Notes under the pieces: generated by a model
Database searches by the model: none
Told to the model about the DNA's origin: nothing
Seen by the model: only the letters and a program-made list of their open reading frames with translations
DNA from: Aplectana chamaeleonis
Lineage: Eukaryota > Nematoda > Chromadorea > Rhabditida > Cosmocercidae
DNA length: 64,000 bases
Direction: 5' to 3'
Assembly: GCA_029168955.1 (NCBI GenBank)
Contig: JAPDOI010000156.1
Location: 600,501 to 664,500 of the forward strand
Position numbers and translations under genes: made by a program
Part shown: positions 25,562-37,100 of the stretch, in pieces
Layout: every line of letters begins with the position of its first letter
Numbering within the stretch: the first letter of the stretch is position 1

Positions 25562-26432
25562 TCACAGTTGACCGCGATGTTAAAAGGCTATGGTAAGGTT
25601 CCGGTCGACATAAGTACTAAAACTGCGGTGGAAAACCTGGCTTTTTGCTAGATTTCGTCATCGATCGACAGCACAGCTGATTTTCTAGATGAGTTAAGGT
25701 GTTTTTATCAGTGAATCTTGGCATCGCAACTGTCGATAGAATAGTACAATGTCCTTCTGTAGCTTGCAAACCGAGTATACCGTCGTTTTCTGGTCCACAT
25801 TCCGGTCCGCATTTGCGGACTACGCTTATTGCATCATGCGACACGTGTTATTCGTGCTGGAACCATTTGGTCCCACACGACTCACCCTTCCCCGAGCACG
25901 ATTAACACGTGTCGCATGAAGCAAGAGCCGAAATCCGCAAATGCAGACCGGAATTTGGCCCAGAAAACGACAGTAGTACAGCTTGTTCGGCTAGCGTTTC
26001 GGCGTTATCGCCTTCCTCGGAGCCTAGAAAACGAAAACAGGTATTTGTTATTGTTTCTTGTTTGTTTCTGCTTCATTTTTATATTTTACTCAAAAATAAT
26101 AAAATAGGGACTTTTCTTAGTGCGTAAAAGGAATTAGCCGTCGGTCCAGGCTTCGGAATGTCTTTTTATGAATTCCACTTTGAAATTGAAAAAAGCGGCA
26201 AATATCCCTCCCACACTAAGAAAAGCCCCTATTTGCAATATTATAAGAGACAGAAACAACAGTAAAGCAGAGACAAGTGTGAAAAAAAAGAAGAAAAACC
26301 GTAGCTCACCCAGAAAATCAGCTGTGTTGTTGATCGATGACAAAATCTGGCTAAGCGTCAGGTTTTCCACCGTAGTTTAAGTGTGTCGACCGCGACCGCA
26401 CCATAGCTTTTTAACATTTCGGTAAACTTTAC
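25562..26432. mobile_element. Family R TIR element carrying a nested family A palindrome
   Basis: The arms at 25562-25700 and 26300-26432 are inverted copies: GTTGACCGCGATGTTAAAAG, ACTAAAACTGCGGTGGAAAA and GATTTCGTCATCGATCGAC on the left, complement on the right. A compact relative at 35691-35915 has the same arms. The family A palindrome (25782-25971) sits inside this copy. No transposase seen. Confidence 0.8.
25782..25971. repeat. Family A palindromic element, copy 3
   Basis: Arms GTCGTTTTCTGGTCCACATT and the complement of CGGAATTTGGCCCAGAAAAC. Inner motif CGACACGTGTTA is shared with copy 1. Nested within family R. Confidence 0.85.
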
Positions 26433-26998
26433 CTCTAGGTTTTGGCCATTCAATTTATTATTCGTGGTCCGTTCATAGTAATAAATCTGAAATTATGATC
26501 TGCCTCGACATTTATATTGTTCGTCATCTTGCAAGAACTTGGCGTTTTTTCAATTTCGCATCTCATATGAGACGTCATGGCACAACAACGGGTCACCAGA
26601 AGCATATGCCTCATATGAGGCGCGAACTCGAAAAAATTAGCGTGACGAGGGCATATCTAATCCCATAGAGGAGGTTTAACGTGTACCATTTTTACGACCA
26701 ACTAGCTGCACACAATTGCACACTACTTGTTAATTAATATTATTCAAATAGTTTTAAACTTCTTTTTTCCTTCTTTTTCGAATCATTCAATCTTCTTTTT
26801 TTCTCCACAGTCTCGTTACTCATTCCATTTTTTTATTCATTCGCTTATTTTCTTTCATATTAGGACCACATTTCTTTTCCTGATTAAGTTATAATTACTC
26901 CTCGCAAAAGTAATTGGACTTGTTTCTAATAATTCGTTTTCATTTTTTATATTATTTAATCAAACAACCTTTTTTCAATCGATGCATTTGCTCACAAG
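26433..26998. other. AT-rich unannotated stretch
   Basis: The only structure is a repeated CTCATATGAG-type phrase near 26.57-26.62 kb. Confidence 0.5.
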
Positions 26999-27000
26999 TA

Positions 27001-28605
27001 CAGTGCGTTCGGAAATGATAGGGACACCCCTGAAAACCACAGTCTTTATGTTTAAATTGCGTGCGGCGTTCGGTAATGCTCATAAATGAATTCAGCAAGG
27101 TAAATAACCTATGTTCACTTGTTTCTATAACAATAGCATAATAATGCAATATTTTATTTTAAATTGTCACATTATTCGTCGTTCGGAAATGATAGGGACA
27201 CTATTAAAAAACAAAAATTATCAAGCAAGGAATGAACAAATATACAAATACATGAAATCTAATATGATATCGCACCTCCAGAGTTGGAAATCAATTCAAA
27301 AATTCTATTCGGCATAGAAGTGACCAAATTGGATATCACATTTTTATCCAAACTTCTCCACGCTTCGAGTACAGCGGCCTTTAGCTCGTATACGGTCCCA
27401 TACTGCTTGTTATTCGCGTAAATCTGGCGCACAATTATGCCCCAGATATTCTCTATCGGGTTGCAGTCAGGACTGCACGCGGGCCATTCCATCACGCGAA
27501 CTCGATTTTGTTGAAGCCACGCCTTTGTGGATCTGGAGACATGGACCGCAGCGTTATCTTGCTGGAAAATATAGCATTGACGCCTGTTTCCAGTGAAGAA
27601 CGGCAGAAGATGCGCACGCAATGTTTCTTGATACTCCTCCAAATCCATCCGACACTATGTGAAGGCGATTTCCAAAACGCCTTCGCTGCAGAATGCTCCC
27701 CATCACATCAGCGAACCGCCTGCGAAATTTCTTCGACTAAATACCCTCGGATCCTTGCGAAGATCTCTCCAGTAGCATCGAGCACCGTCAGGTCCATCAA
27801 GGTTAAACTTCTTTTCGTCGGAGAAAATTACCTGGAACATGTCGCCTTTATCTTTTTAAATTTTATCGGGTTTTTAGAGAGTCCCATACCTTTGACCAGT
27901 CTGTTGCCATGTTGTTCCTTGCAAACCGGAGTCGAGCTACTTTGTGGGCTTCTGAGAGTGATGGAGCCTTCTTCATCACTTGGCGGACGATGTTTTCGTC
28001 TGCGTTTACGACGCTCCGAACAGTAGTCTTCGACACATTGAGCGACAACTGAGCCCTCACTTGGTTGAGAGACAGACTACTGTTTGAGCAGAGTCGGCTT
28101 ATCCTCCGTGCATCCCTGCCGCTGACCTTTCTTGGGCGTCCAGGACTCTTCGCCAAGCCGTAGGAGTCTGGATCTCGTAGGAACTGGCTGATGCAGTTGG
28201 GGGAACGTCCGAGCTGGGAGGCAATTAGACGTTGGCTCAGCCCGGCAGCGTTGAGTGCACGTATTTGGGCTTGTTCGAAAACAGTAAGCGATGTACCACG
28301 GCCTATGATTGGAATAAAGATGTTGGGTGTCCTCGTGTTGCGTTCATATAGTGAACTTGTAACGTGAAATTTTGTTCGAAGTGAAAAATTCCATTTTTCG
28401 CAAGGTGTCCCTATCATTTCCGAATGGTGAAATTTTCTAAATGTAAAGGAAAAATCTTATGAAATTAGGCACGGTTTCAAGGAAGTTGCGAACAGAGGTT
28501 TTTTATCACGCTGAATTCATTGATGAACAGTATTCATCACCATTCCCAGAAATTTTTTGAAAATCTCATTTTGTAGAGGTGTCCCTATCATTTCCGAACG
28601 CACTG
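27001..28605 (-). mobile_element. Tc1-like transposon with IR/DR ends, 1605 bp
   Basis: Starts CAGTGCGTTCGGAAATGATA and ends with its complement, bounded by TA at 26999-27000 and 28606-28607, the TA target duplication of Tc1/mariner elements. Each end carries a second copy of the core GTTCGGAAATGATAGGGACA: at 27007 and 27181 on the left, and ending at 28599 and 28425 on the right. The spacing is 174 bp at both ends, an IR/DR arrangement as in Tc3- and Sleeping Beauty-type elements. It contains one transposase gene on the minus strand. Near-identical ends suggest fairly recent insertion. Confidence 0.95.
27259..28417 (-). pseudogene. Tc1/Tc3-family transposase, two exons, two nonsense codons
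   Basis: Exon 1 (28417 or later to 27890) encodes GRGTSLTVFEQAQIRALNAA and SQRLIASQLGRSPNCISQFL, the paired-type helix-turn-helix DNA-binding domain, then SPGRPRKVS (a GRPR hook). A 58-bp intron (27889-27832, GT..CAG) splits it from exon 2 (27831-27259), which starts VIFSDEKKF with the first catalytic D. QQDNAAVH gives the second D, and NPIENIWG the E, 34 residues later (DD34E, Tc1 type). TGA at 27705-27703 and TAG at 27657-27655 interrupt exon 2. The expected start before GRG reads ATA, so the start may also be lost; the only upstream in-frame ATG is inside the inner repeat. Not autonomous as it stands. Confidence 0.92.
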
Positions 28606-28607
28606 TA

Positions 28608-29774
28608 TAAACTAAATGGTAATTTCTGGTCACTTTTTTATAGTTCACTCGGCCGCTCATAGTGGAGGAAAAAGTCAGGGAGAGGATCTCAGGTTCGTTC
28701 TTTACCGCTCGTTTGGCACAAATATGTATTCGTATTCTTCACTCTATATTCTTGAATTCATGAAATATTTACGAAATCTGGGGCCCTAATTGGTTTTCAT
28801 TAGTTTGGACTCAAACTTGTTTTCCGAAGGTCATTCTTTCTTCCGAAGGGAGAATAATATATTATTTAACCATTTTCTGTTAGTACCTTCCACTTGATAT
28901 TCTAGTTGGTTTCTGATAGATTTTACTTTGTAAGATGATTTTCCCTCTTAGATTATGTAAGTTATCTATCCATAATCAGATTCGAATTTCAATCCTCAAT
29001 GTCGATTTTTATCGGGGTTTTACCTTTTTAACCTGGGAGCGATTGTTTTGCAAGTTTGAAGTTAGAGTGATGTGTGTGTTAGGAAGGGAAGTTAATTGCA
29101 AAAAGAAAAATGTCTCCTCGTTTCTGAAAACCTTCCGTCTAGAATTACTTCACACTGCGCTCTGGTCCGTGCCTCTTGTCCCATCGAGCCGTCAATTAAT
29201 TGAGCGATGAAAGTCTGGTTTTTGACGCCTACGTGTGCAATCCGCAAGCAGATGTTAGCTTTGCAACTTTTGAATCTGGCTATTCTTCTCATCTATATTA
29301 TATAAATGTATTTATATTTGCATATGTAGTAGGCAGGATATTTTTTGAACATTAGCATTGGTTTTTCAAAATACTTACGTGAAAATTTGTCTCTGAACCT
29401 CATATAGTAATACAAGGGAGAACAAAAACTAGCTAGAGAAATCATTTTTGCGTTGTGAGAGTTGAGCAATGTGAAGTGCACAACGAGAATGCCCATGCTA
29501 CGAATACTAAAAAATGTTAATGACTCCGGCCTAATCCTATATCTGAAAATGTTATTAGCTCGAAACGATCGGTTGCAGCAGTAAAATGATGTTCTTACTA
29601 ATGTTACCTACCTTAAAAGTCTTTAACTCTGAAAACGGGCCCCTTATTTGCGTTCACTGCCTCAAAAACGCCGTTAGTTTTAGTGACTTATACGAGTTAT
29701 ATGCGAGAAGCAAAAAAGCGGTAAAGCCTCGGCGGCCAGCGGGGCCCTGTCTCCTCTACTCAGGAATTTCTGAT
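28608..29774. other. Unannotated stretch
   Basis: Short frames only, no motif recognised. Confidence 0.5.
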
Positions 29775-30370
29775 TAAGTTACATGCGAATTTAGGACTCT
29801 TAACATGTTACCTGCGACTTATCTTTACAACTTTTAGTTACGTGTGACCTTCAACATAGTGGGTATGTTGCACGGTGCAAGATAAGTTACATATGAAATA
29901 AAATTCTCTCAAGAAACCTAAATGCGTTATTTTATCTCATATGTAACTTATCTACGCGGCAGGCGTCCCCAAGAGGAGTACACGACTCACTTCCGAGACA
30001 GGACTCAGATAAGTGCACCGTCGTCAGTTCAATTGCCCAAGTTTAAGGTACTTGGACCCGGCTGGCTACTGGGAGGCGCTGCCCACCCCCTGGCGGCCCC
30101 AGGTGGCGCTCGGAGAGCCGGTCGCATTGCGCGTTGCTTCGCCGACCAAGTCACGTGTCGGTGTGCCAGCCGCGTCGCGTGAATAGGGTACATATACATA
30201 ACAACATCGCAATTTACGCGCAATGTTGTGTAAGTTGCGTGTAGCATTGAGGCAAGTTACGCGTGAACTTGATCGAAAATCACGGAAAGGTATGTACATG
30301 TAACATCGTCTCAATTTACATGCGAATTCAGAGTAAGTTGCGTGAAGCCATCACGCAACTTGCGTCAAAG
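29775..30370. repeat. Cluster of AAGTTACATGTGAA-like motifs around a GC-rich core
   Basis: Variants of AAGTTAC(A/G)(T/C)GTGAA occur at least nine times in both orientations (TTAAGTTACATGCGAATTT, ATAAGTTACATATGAAATA, CAAGTTACGCGTGAACTT, AAGTTGCGTGAAGCC). The middle, 30060-30180, is GC-rich and different. It looks like a decayed, repeatedly inverted element; no ORF of substance. Confidence 0.5.
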
Positions 30371-33099
30371 TCTCAGGTAACTTGTTCAAAAATTCCTGAG
30401 TATTCGCAGCTGAGGCACCAGGCAGTGAGCGTTCAAGGTGTATTCGCGAAGAGGTTGGGCTCATAGGTGAAAACACTAAGGTTCGAATCCAATCCACGAC
30501 AAAATTTTTGCATTTTGTGGAGCGTTGTCCCTTGAAATTACACGTGACCCTTATTTGAAGATTTTGCAGCGCAGTCATAACCTTGGTATTTGGAGCATCT
30601 ATCAAATTACGGGGTTGAAGATTGTGATCCCCATAAAAGCTGTCTCTTGAAATTTCGGTTGGGTAGACTACAAAAGGGTTGGTAAACATTTGTGGCTATT
30701 GATGATTCACACAGAGTTAGCAATCAGAAACGCTAAGCACACTGCTCTTATTGAACAATCTCTGAAGAAGCTTACTTCTTTCTTGCATGAATTTTGAAAA
30801 TGCATCGTTGGCTTTCACAGTTGGTTTCACATTGCATACTTGCCCTTTTCCCCCTCAACGTAGTAGTTCTCGAAATGCAGGTGTTCAGCAGGAACTTATC
30901 AGAATTACTTATATGACCTCATATAGCTGAAGGAAGTGTAAAAGCCTTGTTTGTGCTATGGATGAAGTGCTGCACTCATCCGAACTGCATTCGTAATTGT
31001 AACGACTTTCCGATGTGGGTTGTAACTGAGAAACATGGAAGATTTCTTCTCTTGAGCAAGTTTGGTGAAGAGCCGTCTGCTTTAGAAAGGTATTTCATCG
31101 TCTTCTGGCCACGGCTGTGACCGCACTGTACACGTATGCTCTCCACTATGGTCAGCATCCAGGCTAAAGGCCCTGCATAAAGCTGTTTAACTGTGGACGC
31201 GACTTGAATACATGAAACTCTTCCAAACGTGATCTGAGCTGTGGCGTAGGACGGGCAGACGTCAATGACGCTCTAGGTGCGTCAACTTGAAGATCCGAAA
31301 TCGGCTTGTGGCCTGCATCATTCCCTTTCCTTTGCAGATAAAGTAGCTCAAAGTGGGCGGAGTTTCGGATTAGGGAGCCCCCTTTCGTACTCGTATGATG
31401 CTTTTCAGATATGCAATTCTAGTGTAGAGAACCGATGTCTGCACTGACGATACGCTTCATTCATATACATAGCTGAGTCTTAAGTACAGAAGCGCATTTA
31501 TCTAATCGGAAAAGCTCCTAGCGCAACTTCAACTTCTCGCACATCCTCGGTCTACCCAACTGTCCTATGGTTTATGTGAATCGCGCCAGTTTCTTAATAC
31601 AGTATAAATTGTAGCATGTCCTGTGCAGCTGAGTGGCGTCTAGTATACCCATATTAACATCTTAGCCCTGTTCATTTCACAGTGCACGCTCTCCATTAAG
31701 TAGTTTTGATATTCCTCGGTTTTTCGCACGCTCCTTAACGTTCCTGCTTTCCTGGGTTCGTAAACTTCTAAGGCTCTCATGCTTTGTTGCGGCCCGCGGG
31801 CGGGACTCCAGTCAGCACTAAAGGCGTATTCCTCAATAACTTTCGCATATTTTTTCCTACATGAGCTCACGAAGTGCTAGACAGATGTTATGTTCCGCGA
31901 CTCTAACCCTCTCAATAAGAGGGAGGTAAAGTTCTAATGAGTGGGCCCGCGATGACCTATACGTGAAGCTAGGAATGGTCACCGCTGCGAGAAGATAGAT
32001 GGTAGTGTGTTGGGCCCATGGTATACTTCTGCGACACTCGGTCTTCTGCGGCATGCGCTGTGTTCAGCAACACGTGGCTACGACAGACGCGCGGCAACAG
32101 GCCTTACAAAGTCTAATGTCGTTGCTTCGATGCTGGTCCCTTCGCGAATTGGGCTGAATGGCTTACCTTTCGCTCATGGCAGCGACAAAGTATGCCGTAC
32201 ACCTTATTTATCGCCCTCTTCATCATAATAATCGACGTATTCGTTCACGTCAAATGTTCCTCTACTCCGTTCGAATCTCGAGCGCGCCAAAATTTAGGTT
32301 TTCACTTCCTCAATGTGTGGATTCGACACGCAGAACTTGACGAACTCTCACTCCTTGGTCAGGAGGCCACATCCATGCAGTAGCGTAGAATGCGAAAGTT
32401 TTCGCGGATGATGTCTTCGTGGATGGTCCCCAATCCGAACCTCATCGATGCGCACTGGGACGACCGACTTGTTTTCTCATGCAATATCGATTCTTGGCAG
32501 CTACAGGGTGCTCGTTGACGCTTGTTGTTAGTGAAGGGCACAAGATCCTCAGAAAATTGTTTTCCAAGTTCCATGCCGGTCTTGGTCAGAATCACACGCT
32601 GATCACAATGGTCTCTCTGGAATTGTTCGAAACCCTCCACAAACGCAAGTATGACAGTTTTAAATTCGCTCAAATTCCAAGGGCAAACTTTCCGTAGATA
32701 TGCTGCCTCGGACCTGTAGTTCTCTTCACTCCCAGTCGCTGCTGCATGCGAGCGAACCAGGATCAAGAGACAGACCGGCAAGGAAGGAAAAATCGGAGAC
32801 GTGATTAAAATTCAACCATCCAATCAGCCGCTATTGAGCTTGAAAACAACAGGGGTGGTGACTGGCGATGAGTGGGGTGGAGCACGTGGTGGTCGCCTGT
32901 AACTAGCTTGTTTGGAGGAATTGAGATCACGCACTTGGCAAGTGCTACACAGTAGGGGTCTACCAAACAATTACACGAAAATCACACTGTTCGACTCATG
33001 TTTGAAGATGTACTGTGCCTTTAAGAACCTCGAAGGTGCGGTCTTATTGGATTTGAAAGTGTGTAATTCAAGCAGAAAAGAAAGCGAAGAGGGATGGCT
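30371..33099. other. Unannotated stretch
   Basis: Minus-strand frames at 31640-32054 and 32359-32781 are open and adjacent but I recognise no domain. 32580-32650 resembles a family B scrap (TGATCACAATGGTCTCTCTG). No RNA gene. Confidence 0.45.
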
Positions 33100-33270
33100 A
33101 CCGATCGATTGCTTTCCGCCTAATTGCTGCGTGCGGCTTCCTAATTGAATGACACGGACGATAGATGAAATGGCAGCAACTCAGGGCACTGCCAACGTGC
33201 AGAATGATGGTATAGAATCTATCGTTCAATGAGGAAGCCGCGTAGCTGCTTGGCGGAAAAATCGGCACGC
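33100..33270. repeat. Family F fold-back element, copy 1
   Basis: The arm CTTTCCGCCTAATTGCTGCG with CGGCTTCCTAATTGAATGAC pairs with its inverse near 33220-33260. Related sequences are at 58950-59015 (one arm) and 62128-62280 (both arms). Confidence 0.65.
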
Positions 33271-34165
33271 GAGGGAACGAAGCGATGGTTTTTATAGGTT
33301 GAATAACTCAGCACCCGGAAGATGACTGCGGTTTCGACGATGACGCGGACGCTAGATACTTCCCCTCCACAGCTCTCATGATTCTCCAGATCCCCTATTG
33401 ATATAAGATCCCACACTTCGGTTGTGCCCTGAGTGATCGTTATTCCATACTCGCCCACTATTCTTTATTCTTTCCTTTTCTAGCGCCTTTATTTCTGTAG
33501 AAATAGGTATTGAATGCCTTGACCTATAGATTTGTGATAAAGATGAATTTACTATGATATTCGTATTCACACATGTTTGAATTGCAGCCCACAATTGCTC
33601 TAACTCTATTTCCCAAGATCTGGTTGGATGCTAGTTTTCATCTTTCGATTTTGCGCTTGACCATGGTAGGCTGTCATGATTTTTCACATGATGTGAAGCT
33701 TCTTTTTTTGGTTGCGAACGCATTAATCCCGTCAAAAGTGACGGCTCGTGATGCAGTCAGTTTCTTCCGGTAAAACGTGACATCTACAATTTCAAGCTCT
33801 GTGTGTAACCCTGTGATTATCGTGATTTTACTTGAATTTCGTGCTTTTGGAGCTTACACGATTCGCTTATTTCGTCGCATTTTGTCTCCATCTAATTCAA
33901 CATTCTCACAAAATAGATTCACATCTTGTTGAAATTCTGTTTCTGAGCAGATGATATCACCTTCCGAACTTCCACTCTGCATACTACATAAAATGTCTTC
34001 TCATCGACTCGTCGCGTTATGACTACCGCTTGATACGCATTTTGGTCAAATACCTCAGCAATCGGACATCTTCCTGTTCTATACATATCTTCCTACCGTC
34101 TTTGATAACATCAGTCTACTACTGTCTTAAATCGTGTCACGCATTCATCTCATATGTGTTTCCAG
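33271..34165. other. Region 5' of the receptor gene
   Basis: It should contain the promoter and possibly an upstream exon of the GPCR. I could not identify either. Fifty-seven bases of open frame precede the first called codon (from 34109). Confidence 0.4.
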
Positions 34166-37100
34166 ATGGACAGTCAACAGTGGATGGCATGTGCCATCCT
34201 CTCGTTGGTTATTATTGGATGTTTTGGAAATTCACTTTCTTTACTTCTATTCAGTCGACCACATATGCGGTGCTCCTCGGTTAGTTTCCTCCTTCTGTTC
34301 TAGATTGCTAACATAAGTTTTTTTTATGTTGTTCTCTTTTTTTTGGTGATTTGTTTCCATTATTAAATTATGTATATGCATTGCGAGAGCCGAATGATTA
34401 TACACTTGAACGCCCTTCGCGGCTTTCTTGTGCTCATGCCTCATATTATACATTTTGATCATTAGGGGTGTGAATGAACAGATTTCCATGTGACACTCTC
34501 AACGATATCGTCCACATATTTTGAACTGAAACTATTGCTTTTGAGGCGTATTACGACTGTTCATGACTTTCTGAGCAAGCGTTCACAGCTATGCGTTTTT
34601 TAAAACACGGCCCCTCAACCAACCACGCTCACATACAACCTTCATCTTTTCACGTCTGCACCCATGTCGAACCCTACACTGAAAGTTTCGAATAAAACGC
34701 AAGAATTTGAACTGTTTTGTGCAAATGTTAACAATACGGCCCTTTCAACGACACCCTCACTTCCAACCTCCTCCCCATTGCACCTGCACTCATGGCGCAC
34801 TTTTTCAAAAATTTTCAAACTAAATACACGAATCTGAGCTGCTTCCATAGGTTCTTATGAAAAAAAGAACTCTCCAAGCGATCCCCTCACCCCAATCTCC
34901 GCCCCAAACCCTTGCGCACCTTCTCCACTAACATAAAAATATCGAATGAAGCCAATTAATTCGATCAGTTCTATGAGATCTCAATCAAGCGAACTTGGAA
35001 ATACGGCCTTCGACAGACTAATCTGCTCTAGTGGCCTCGCCCCATAACTCGCATGTCCGACCTTGCCTAAACAGCGCTTTGAACAAGGAAACGCTCGCGT
35101 TCAAGATTTTCGGTCAAACATTTTTCACTCAAACAGACGCATTGATACACGCATACTCAAACTAAGCCAAATATATACATGTAGGAGGTTTTAGGTGGCG
35201 GCATTCTCGATCTCGCCACCAAGTGGGCAATGCTGTCATCGCCGAGTTCGCGTGTTCATTTGCGTGTTATTGAGGCGAGACTAATGTTACTGTAGTTATA
35301 AGTATTCGGCGACCGACATTTCTTACGTGGGCTGGGGTTGGTCGTTCGCGTTGGCGTGAAGAGGGATGGTAAGCTCGTGATAGAGCTGAAGTCACAAGAA
35401 AGAAAATCTTGAGAACAGCTACTGGACCTTGGACAGACGCCGCAAAAGAAGCGTGAATTCCACTTCTTTCCCACTTTGAGGCTGCCACTTGCATCTCTGT
35501 CTTTTTCTAGTTTAACCCGAAAACAAAAAGATTGTGTGAGGCAATCTGGTTATGTCAGCAACTGCACAAACAAACACGGAAGCAACTCCTGGACAATAAG
35601 CTGATCTCCAACGTGGGGATATGGGTTTGAGAGAAAACGTTCACCAAAAACATCAACACGAAAAGGTAGTCAGTAGAAGTATAGTTTACATCAATGTTAG
35701 TAGGACCTGGTGAGGTTACGGACTCGTGCTAAAACTACGGTAGAATCTGGCACTTTGCCAGATTTCGTCATCGATCGGCGCCAACCGTCGTCTCTCTGAG
35801 CACGAGAATATCAGCTGCGGCGCTGATCGTTGACGAAATCTGGCAAAGTGCCAGACTCTACCGTAGTTTTAGTGCGAGTCCGCAACCGCACCATGTCCTT
35901 TTAACATTGCGGTCAACTGAATGCTAAGGCTATCGTGACAGATCATCAAATACCATAATTCCCGTGAGTGTACATCCCCCTCACCCTAACTGAACCTTCC
36001 TTTTGGCAGAAGTTGAAAAAAGGTTACACACCCCCTCCCCTATTAAAGCCTCACTTGATCTACAAATTTTGTGACGGACGATTCTTTAAAAGAGATGTGT
36101 CTATTCTTCTGAGTAAATCGTTGAAATTAAACGTTCCAAAATATTTGAAAGCTGTTTGACACCTGCGAACAATTAGAAAACCTGGTGGAGACGTCGGGCT
36201 TCACCAACGCTCACCGTCACCCTTTCAGAGTGTGGGCTAATTTCTTGCTAGCGTTTCCTAGCTTTTCTAGAAACACACAAGCTTTACCAACTTTCCATTA
36301 TGTTCCAAAGGATTCCCGAACCTACGCGCACGTCTATCCCCTTTTCGTACGAATTTTTCCCTGATCCGAGCCTGACGTATCCATTCCTATCCCTCTCATA
36401 TTGGGTTGGGAAATAAGCTTGTTCGTTTTTTTCTTCAAAGAGCTTTATTTAGATGATTTGTTCGTTGTTTAGCAAAGTATTTGTAATCATTATAAAATGC
36501 ATTCGCTGCTCTACAAAACTGTGCCATTTGTTTTTTTTTTCTTATGATTTTACCTTTCCCTACTTTTCAGGCTTGGAACTAGATTACCCAGCAGGCAAAA
36601 CTCAACATTTCCGACACCTAATTTTTTTCGCTTTTCATCGGCGTCGAAAAGACCTGGGGCCACCTTAATTTTTCTTTGCTTAATATTGACGTACATACAC
36701 CATTTCTCATCCCCCGTGACTTTCGGAACAAAAAGCGCTGTTTATGACCGCGTGAATCTCGATGGCGCGCGAGGCATTGAACAGCGATTTGCAAACGACT
36801 TTCTTTATTGATTTCCTTAAGCTCATGAGGCGCCCAAGTTACGAGTTTTTCGGCAAATCCCATTGATTATAAATGGTCGAGGATCGCCTTATGATCGCGG
36901 TTAATTTTTTTTGGCTAGTTTACGACTCGTTTGGCGACCATCTTACTTCAACAGCACCTTTATAGACTTCTCATCGAATTTTGCAGGTCGTCCGCTGCAA
37001 CTCTGAGAAAATTTGCAGCATCAGTTCCGGGAATGTACCGCTATCTTCAACTGTGCCGCGATAGTTCCGCGTTAGTACCGCAGCGGCTCTATGATCAGAC

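Noticed and set aside
30476..30500. GGTTCGAATCC, a perfect tRNA box B
   Set aside because: The bases around it do not form a T-stem, and no box A or cloverleaf lies upstream.
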